This document shows positions 6,631 to 9,965 of a stretch of 9,965 bases of DNA, piece by piece (within the stretch, counting starts at the first letter, position 1; every line of letters starts with the position of its first letter). The position numbers were made by a program, and so were the translations under genes. A model generated the notes under the pieces. The model ran no database searches, had not been told where the DNA came from, and saw nothing but the letters and a program-made list of their open reading frames with translations. This DNA is from CAZFAT01 sp964517075 (GTDB lineage: Bacteria; Acidobacteriota; Vicinamibacteria; Vicinamibacterales; SCN-69-37). The DNA lies in the NCBI GenBank assembly GCA_964517075.1, contig CAZFAT010000074.1, positions 1 through 9,965 of the forward strand. Direction: 5' to 3'.

Positions 6631-6739
6631 CTGACGCTGGTAAGTTTGAAGTTGGAAGCCAGACGTGAAAAGTCAGACGATGCAGCGTCAGGAACCTTCT
6701 TATTCTTACTTCCAACTTCTGGCTTCTAACTTCTAACTT
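6631..6739. repeat. AAGTTAG heptanucleotide inverted arrays between pyrE and truA
   Basis: Immediately after the pyrE stop (minus strand, 6739 to 6705) come five perfectly phased units of the form AAGNNRG, most often AAGTTAG, then degenerate copies to about 6697. The plus strand carries three phased units of the same kind at 6642-6662. As a result 6718-6739 and 6642-6663 are complementary at 20 of 22 positions, a long stem. A second perfect 9-bp pair, CTGACGCTG at 6631-6639 and CAGCGTCAG at 6683-6691, interleaves with it. The gap is visibly AT-rich compared with the flanking genes and holds no gene. Confidence 0.7.
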
Positions 6740-7312
6740 TCAGGTTCCCACCCGGGATCCAGGCTTCACCACCGGCTGTCCTGCCGCGCACATCGGACAC
6801 ACATCGGGAGGATAGGTGGCGATCGCCAGCGTGGCGAGGGTGTGCAGCGGCACGCCCAGGCTGGCCGTCCCCCCGCTGCGATCGACGAGCGCGCCGGCGC
6901 ACACGACCGTGGCCCCGTCAGATCCCACGACCATCGTCTCCAGCGTGGACTTCCCGGTCGTGACGACGTCCTCGATGATGGCGACCCGATCGGTGGGCGC
7001 GAGCGTGAAGCCCCGGCGGAGCGTCATGACGCCGTCCAGGCGCTCGGCAAAGATCGCGCGAACGCCCAGCGCGCGGCCGACCTCGTGGCCGATGATCAGG
7101 CCGCCAAGGGCAGGGGACAGGACGACGGTCGGCGCGTGGGCGGCCAGTCGATCCGCGAGCGCACGGCCCAGCGCCGCGGCCCGGTCGGGATGCTGCAGCA
7201 CGAGCGCCGACTGCAGGTAGCCTCCGCTGTGAAGGCCCGAGGAGAGCCGGAAGTGGCCCTCGAGCAGCGCTCCTGACTGGCGAAAGAGGGACAGAACGGA
7301 CGGCTGATCCAT
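6740..7312 (-). CDS. pyrE: Orotate phosphoribosyltransferase
   Basis: Transfers the phosphoribosyl group of PRPP to orotate to form OMP in pyrimidine synthesis. The 190-residue protein starts with a short helix and then GHFRLSSGLHSGGY (19-32). It continues with SPALGGLIIGHEVGRALG (66-83), the loop FAERLDGVMTLRRGF (88-102) and the PRPP-binding motif RVAIIEDVVTTGKST (109-123) with acidic pair Glu114-Asp115. The C-terminus holds CPMC (172-175) followed by GQPVVKPGSR, a tail typical of one PyrE subfamily; the two cysteines are notable but not unusual for that group. The frame is open to 7600, yet the ATG at 7312 is the only start that matches family length. The upstream extension is intergenic. 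No Shine-Dalgarno sequence is seen. It is the first gene of the minus-strand series. Confidence 0.93.
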   Translation of the reverse strand: MDQPSVLSLFRQSGALLEGHFRLSSGLHSGGYLQSALVLQHPDRAAALGRALADRLAAHAPTVVLSPALGGLIIGHEVGRALGVRAIFAERLDGVMTLRRGFTLAPTDRVAIIEDVVTTGKSTLETMVVGSDGATVVCAGALVDRSGGTASLGVPLHTLATLAIATYPPDVCPMCAAGQPVVKPGSRVGT

Positions 7313-7488
7313 GCGGACGGCTCGCGGTTTGCACTCGACGGCCCCCGCGACCTGACGGCCCCGGAAATAACTCTGCCGGGGTGTTTGACGTCTAAGGAGC
7401 GGGACGGTCCCGTCCCGGGAATGCGAATCATCCCGTGGCCGGGGCGAAACCGGTTCCACGGGCACCCGCAACGGCGCGGGCCGGCCAC

Positions 7489-7494
7489 TAGTAT
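7489..7494 (+). promoter_or_regulatory. Candidate -10 box for the outer membrane factor gene
   Basis: TAGTAT, inside the AT-rich island ACTAGTATATG, stands out from very GC-rich surroundings and matches TATAAT at 4 of 6 positions. It would give a leader of about 65 bases ending in the Shine-Dalgarno sequence at 7556. No good -35 hexamer lies 17 bp upstream. Confidence 0.3.
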
Positions 7495-7555
7495 ATGGGG
7501 TTGCGTCTGACCTGCCGGACATGCCGGCGGGCACGACGCACCACCGACGCACGGC

Positions 7556-7562
7556 AGGGGGA
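7556..7562 (+). promoter_or_regulatory. Shine-Dalgarno sequence deciding the start at 7567
   Basis: AGGGGGA ends 4 bases before the ATG at 7567. It is the only clear ribosome-binding site in the window and rules in favour of 7567 over the upstream in-frame ATG at 7495, which would precede the signal peptide by 24 arginine-rich residues. Confidence 0.65.
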
Positions 7563-7566
7563 ACAC

Positions 7567-9141
7567 ATGATCCGGCATCAACGCACGTCGACGTCAGCAC
7601 GAAGGCCCGCCGGGATGGTCCTTCTGGCCCTGCTGCTTGCCGGTGGACCGGCCTGGGCGGGCCAGGCGGGTGCGCCCCCGCCGGCGGCTCCGGCCGCCAC
7701 TCAAGCGGCGCAGGGGCCCACGCTGGCTTTGTCCATGGACGAAGCGGTCGCCATGGCGCTCGAGACCAGTCTCGGACTGAAGAGCGAGCGGCTCAACGTC
7801 AATATTTCCGGGCAGAACATTGCGAGTGCGCGATCGGCGTTCTTGCCACAGGTCTCCTCGAACCTGACGCGGACGAACCAGCAGTCGCCGTCGTTCGTGC
7901 TCGAGGACGGCACGGTGGCGGTGTCGTCCAGCACGGTGCTCTCGGGAAACACCTCGGTCCAGCAGACGCTGCCGTGGCTGGGCGGTGGGGTCACCGGTAC
8001 GTGGTCGGCCGACCGGAACACGAGCTCGGGGTCGAACGCGACGTTCAACCCGCGGCTGGGGTCGAGATTCTCGTTCGACTTCACCCAACCGCTCTGGCGG
8101 AACCTCCGGATCGACGCCACCAGGCACGGCCTGCAGAGCGCCGAACGGCAGAGTGTGATCACGGACCTGCAGTTGCAGCAGCAGATCATCCAGACCGAGA
8201 TCAACGTGCGCATGGCGTACTCGAGTCTGGTCACGGCGATTGCCAGCCGGAATGTCGCGCAGCAGAACCTCGATCTTGCCGAGCAGTCCCTGCGCAACGC
8301 ACGCGCGCGGGTGGCGGTCGGCCAGTCGGCTGAGATCGACATCATCACCAGCGAAGTGCAGGTGGAGAGCACCAGGGAGTCGCTGATCACGGCCACGGCG
8401 AGGATCGAGTCGGCAGAGGACGCGCTGCGCGGACAGATTCTCGATGCCAATCGACCGGACTACTGGACCGTGCGGATCGAGCCGACCGAACCGATCCAGC
8501 TGACCCCGCGAGAGATCGACGTCGATGCCGCAATCAAGAACGCGCTGGCGAACCGGCTCGACTACCAGACGACCACCCGCCAGATGGAGATAGCCGATCT
8601 GAACCTGGCGCTCAGCAGGAACTCGACGAAGCCCCTCGTCAATTTCAGGCTCGGCTACTCGGCCAGCGGAACGGGGGGCACGGAGTTTCTCCGCGAAGGC
8701 GGCACGCGCGTCGTCGGGTTCGGCAACGTCCTGGGCGATGCCTTCGGCGGGGCGTTTCCCACCTGGTCGACGGGCGTCTCGGTGTCGTATCCGCTCGGGC
8801 ACACGAGCGCCAGGGCGAATGTGGCCCGGGCGGAGATCCAGAAGCAGCAAGACGTCATCGCCCTTCGCCAGCTCGAGCTGCGCATCGTCGGCGACGTGCG
8901 TCAGGCGGCACGTTCCGTGCGGTCCAGTTTCCAGCGCGTGCAGGTCACCCGAGCGGCCCGCGTCGCCAGCGAACGGCAGCTCGAGGCCGAGGAGCGGAAG
9001 TTCGCCGTCGGCCTGTCCGACACGTTCCAGCTCCAGCAGCGCCAGCGGGATCTGGCGAACGCGAGAACCTCCGAGCTCAACGCGATCATCGACTACAGCA
9101 ACGCGCTGATTCAGTTCGACCGCGTGCAGAAGATTCCATAG
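7567..9141 (+). CDS. TolC-family outer membrane factor (outer membrane efflux protein)
   Basis: A trimeric outer-membrane channel of the TolC/OprM/NodT superfamily, used by tripartite efflux pumps or type I secretion. The 524-residue precursor begins with an arginine-rich n-region, a hydrophobic LLALLLAGG core and a likely cleavage after Ala31 (AWA followed by GQ), then an Ala/Pro linker. Two OEP repeats follow. The first starts at SMDEAVAMALETSLGLKSE and contains SFDFTQPLWRN, the usual strand motif, then a long helix rich in Gln and Asn with NVRMAYSSLVTA and ARARVAVGQSAEID. The second starts at IDVDAAIKNALANRLDYQ and ends in the coiled coil LEAEERKFAVGLSDTFQLQQRQRDLA. No adaptor or inner-membrane pump gene is adjacent, so substrate and partner cannot be named. 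It is followed after 25 bases by a glycosyltransferase gene on the same strand. Confidence 0.88.
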   Translation: MIRHQRTSTSARRPAGMVLLALLLAGGPAWAGQAGAPPPAAPAATQAAQGPTLALSMDEAVAMALETSLGLKSERLNVNISGQNIASARSAFLPQVSSNLTRTNQQSPSFVLEDGTVAVSSSTVLSGNTSVQQTLPWLGGGVTGTWSADRNTSSGSNATFNPRLGSRFSFDFTQPLWRNLRIDATRHGLQSAERQSVITDLQLQQQIIQTEINVRMAYSSLVTAIASRNVAQQNLDLAEQSLRNARARVAVGQSAEIDIITSEVQVESTRESLITATARIESAEDALRGQILDANRPDYWTVRIEPTEPIQLTPREIDVDAAIKNALANRLDYQTTTRQMEIADLNLALSRNSTKPLVNFRLGYSASGTGGTEFLREGGTRVVGFGNVLGDAFGGAFPTWSTGVSVSYPLGHTSARANVARAEIQKQQDVIALRQLELRIVGDVRQAARSVRSSFQRVQVTRAARVASERQLEAEERKFAVGLSDTFQLQQRQRDLANARTSELNAIIDYSNALIQFDRVQKIP

Positions 9142-9149
9142 AGCGGACC

Positions 9150-9158
9150 TGCTATAGT
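9150..9158 (+). promoter_or_regulatory. Extended -10 box directly upstream of the glycosyltransferase gene
   Basis: TGCTATAGT contains TGN plus TATAGT (5 of 6 matches to TATAAT). It ends 8 bases before the GTG at 9167, so transcription should begin at or next to the start codon. There is no Shine-Dalgarno sequence in the 25-base gap. The gene could therefore have its own leaderless transcript besides read-through from the upstream gene. Confidence 0.45.
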
Positions 9159-9166
9159 CGCGGGCC

Positions 9167-9940
9167 GTGACGCCGGTTTCCGTCACGATCATCACGCGCG
9201 ACGAGGCCGCGCACATCGAGGCCTGCGTCGCGTCGGTGGCCTGGGCCGCCGACGTGCTGGTCGTGGACAGCGGCAGCGCCGATGACACCGCCGCGCGCGC
9301 CCGCGCGGCCGGCGCCCGCGTCATCGTCCGCGACTGGCCCGGGTACGCGGCCCAGAAGAACTTTGCTGCCGGCGAAGCCGCGCACGACTGGATCCTCTCC
9401 CTTGACGCCGACGAGCGCGTGACGCCCGAGCTGGCGGCCGAGATTCAGTCGCGTCTCGCCCAGGGCGCACCCGTGTGCGGCTATCGCATGCCTCGAGTCA
9501 CGTGGCATCTGGGCCGATGGATTCGCACGACGGACTGGTACCCGGACTACCAGATCCGCCTCTACGACCGGCGGCGCGCGCGCTGGACGCCGCGCCGCGT
9601 CCATGAGTCCGTGCAGGCCGACGGTCCGATCGAGCAGCTCTCACGCGACCTGCAGCACTTCGCCTATCGCGATCTCACCCACCATCACCAGACGATGGAC
9701 CGGTACACGACGTTGGCGGCGGCGGAGATGTTCGAACAGGGCCGGCGCGCGGGCATCCTGCACCTCACCGTCCACCCCTGGGCCGCGTTCGTCCGCAACT
9801 ACCTCCTGCGCCGGGGCTTCCTCGATGGCGTGCCCGGGTTCGTCATCTCCAGCATGAACGCCTACTACGTCTTCCTGAAGTTCGCCAAGCTGTGGGCACA
9901 CCAGCGCGCCGGGGCGCAGCCCGGCGCGGCATCCCGCTAA
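9167..9940 (+). CDS. Family 2 glycosyltransferase, WaaE/KdtX-like
   Basis: Probably a cytoplasmic or membrane-associated sugar transferase acting on lipopolysaccharide core or another surface glycan. The 257-residue protein opens with the GT-A fold SVTIITRDEAAHIEACVASV (5-24). It has VLVVDSGSADDT (30-41), a conserved AAQKNFAAGEA segment (61-71) and the metal/nucleotide-sugar DXD in WILSLDADERVTPEL (75-89, Asp80 and Asp82). The second half has DYQIRLYDRR, VHESV (145-149) and HHHQTMDRYTTLAA (172-185), then an amphipathic C-terminal stretch with NYLLRRGFLDGVPGFVIS (211-228), all typical of the LPS core beta-1,4-glucosyltransferase-like branch. Donor and acceptor cannot be read from sequence. The GTG start at 9167 fits the family N-terminus. 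Confidence 0.87.
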   Translation: MTPVSVTIITRDEAAHIEACVASVAWAADVLVVDSGSADDTAARARAAGARVIVRDWPGYAAQKNFAAGEAAHDWILSLDADERVTPELAAEIQSRLAQGAPVCGYRMPRVTWHLGRWIRTTDWYPDYQIRLYDRRRARWTPRRVHESVQADGPIEQLSRDLQHFAYRDLTHHHQTMDRYTTLAAAEMFEQGRRAGILHLTVHPWAAFVRNYLLRRGFLDGVPGFVISSMNAYYVFLKFAKLWAHQRAGAQPGAASR

Positions 9941-9965
9941 AGCGTTTTCGAGAAGCGTGTAGTCT

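Larger units (their letters stand above)
7313..7566. other. Divergent intergenic region between pyrE and the outer membrane factor gene
   Basis: This 254-base stretch holds no convincing gene. On the pyrE side, CCCCGG (7359-7364) and CCGGGG (7376-7381) can pair around an 11-base AT-rich loop, 47-69 bases upstream of the pyrE start. No U-run follows, so an attenuator is only a possibility. A second GC-rich palindrome, CGGGACGG with CCGTCCCG, lies at 7400-7417 around a 2-base loop. Both could be operators or structural elements. Confidence 0.35.

Noticed and set aside
6642..6739. Terminal inverted repeats of an insertion sequence or miniature transposon
   Set aside because: The inverted arms are composed of tandem heptads and enclose about 54 bases with no transposase. 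No flanking target duplication was seen, and the other two gaps share the heptad format with different sequences.
7421..7510. Small open frame of about 29 codons in the pyrE/outer membrane factor gap, with AAGGAG upstream at 7394
   Set aside because: The purine-rich sequence is about 21 bases from the ATG, too far for a ribosome-binding site, and the peptide has no recognisable character; it also overlaps the candidate -10 box.
7594..9324. 576-codon open frame on the minus strand opposite the outer membrane factor gene
   Set aside because: Its predicted protein is Arg/Gly/Pro/Asp-rich without any recognisable domain, while the plus frame has a signal peptide, both OEP repeats and a Shine-Dalgarno sequence. 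Long antisense frames are expected at this GC content.
9941..9965. Near-palindrome TTTTCGAGAA after the glycosyltransferase gene as a terminator
   Set aside because: The symmetry is imperfect, the stem would be very short, and the window ends before any U-run could be seen.

Overview
The window is GC-rich, tightly packed bacterial chromosome made mostly of housekeeping genes. The BRCT plus MerR-like protein at the left edge, the Gram-negative outer-membrane genes, the GC content and the scarcity of Shine-Dalgarno sequences together suggest a soil-type Acidobacteriota (Vicinamibacteria-like) genome. That assignment is inference; no rRNA or other decisive marker is present.

Layout. At the left edge lies the 5' part of a minus-strand gene for a BRCT domain joined to a MerR-like helix-turn-helix (1-444). 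It diverges from a glucokinase gene, glk (524-1519, +). Their short shared promoter region holds an 18-bp perfect palindrome. glk converges on a minus-strand series, in transcription order pyrE (7312-6740), truA (6624-5848), uppS (5833-5045), cdsA (4871-4080), dxr (4045-2870) and rseP (2853-1558). uppS-cdsA-dxr-rseP is the classic bacterial envelope and isoprenoid cluster: Dxr commits carbon to the MEP pathway, UppS builds the C55 lipid carrier, CdsA makes CDP-diacylglycerol, and RseP is the site-2 protease of envelope stress signalling. pyrE (pyrimidine synthesis) and truA (tRNA pseudouridylation) sit upstream, where frr and pyrH are common in other bacteria. A 254-bp region separates pyrE from the divergent plus-strand genes: a TolC-type outer membrane factor (7567-9141) and a family 2 glycosyltransferase resembling WaaE/KdtX (9167-9940). 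The last 25 bases hold nothing recognisable.

The most unusual content is in the gaps. Three of the intergenic spaces (glk/rseP, uppS/cdsA, pyrE/truA) are filled with short tandem heptanucleotide repeats, each with its own unit (GCTCATC, TCAATCA, AAGTTAG). In each gap copies also occur in inverted orientation, so the RNA could fold, and each array begins 0-5 bases after a stop codon. In the pyrE-truA gap, two pairs of complementary arms interleave in an order that would allow a pseudoknot just before the truA start. These arrays look like a family of 3'-flank elements comparable in format to cyanobacterial heptanucleotide repeats; their function is unknown.

A second theme is translation start signals. 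Only the outer membrane factor gene has a clear Shine-Dalgarno sequence. glk and the glycosyltransferase gene have TATA-like -10 boxes 7-8 bases before their start codons, which suggests leaderless transcripts.
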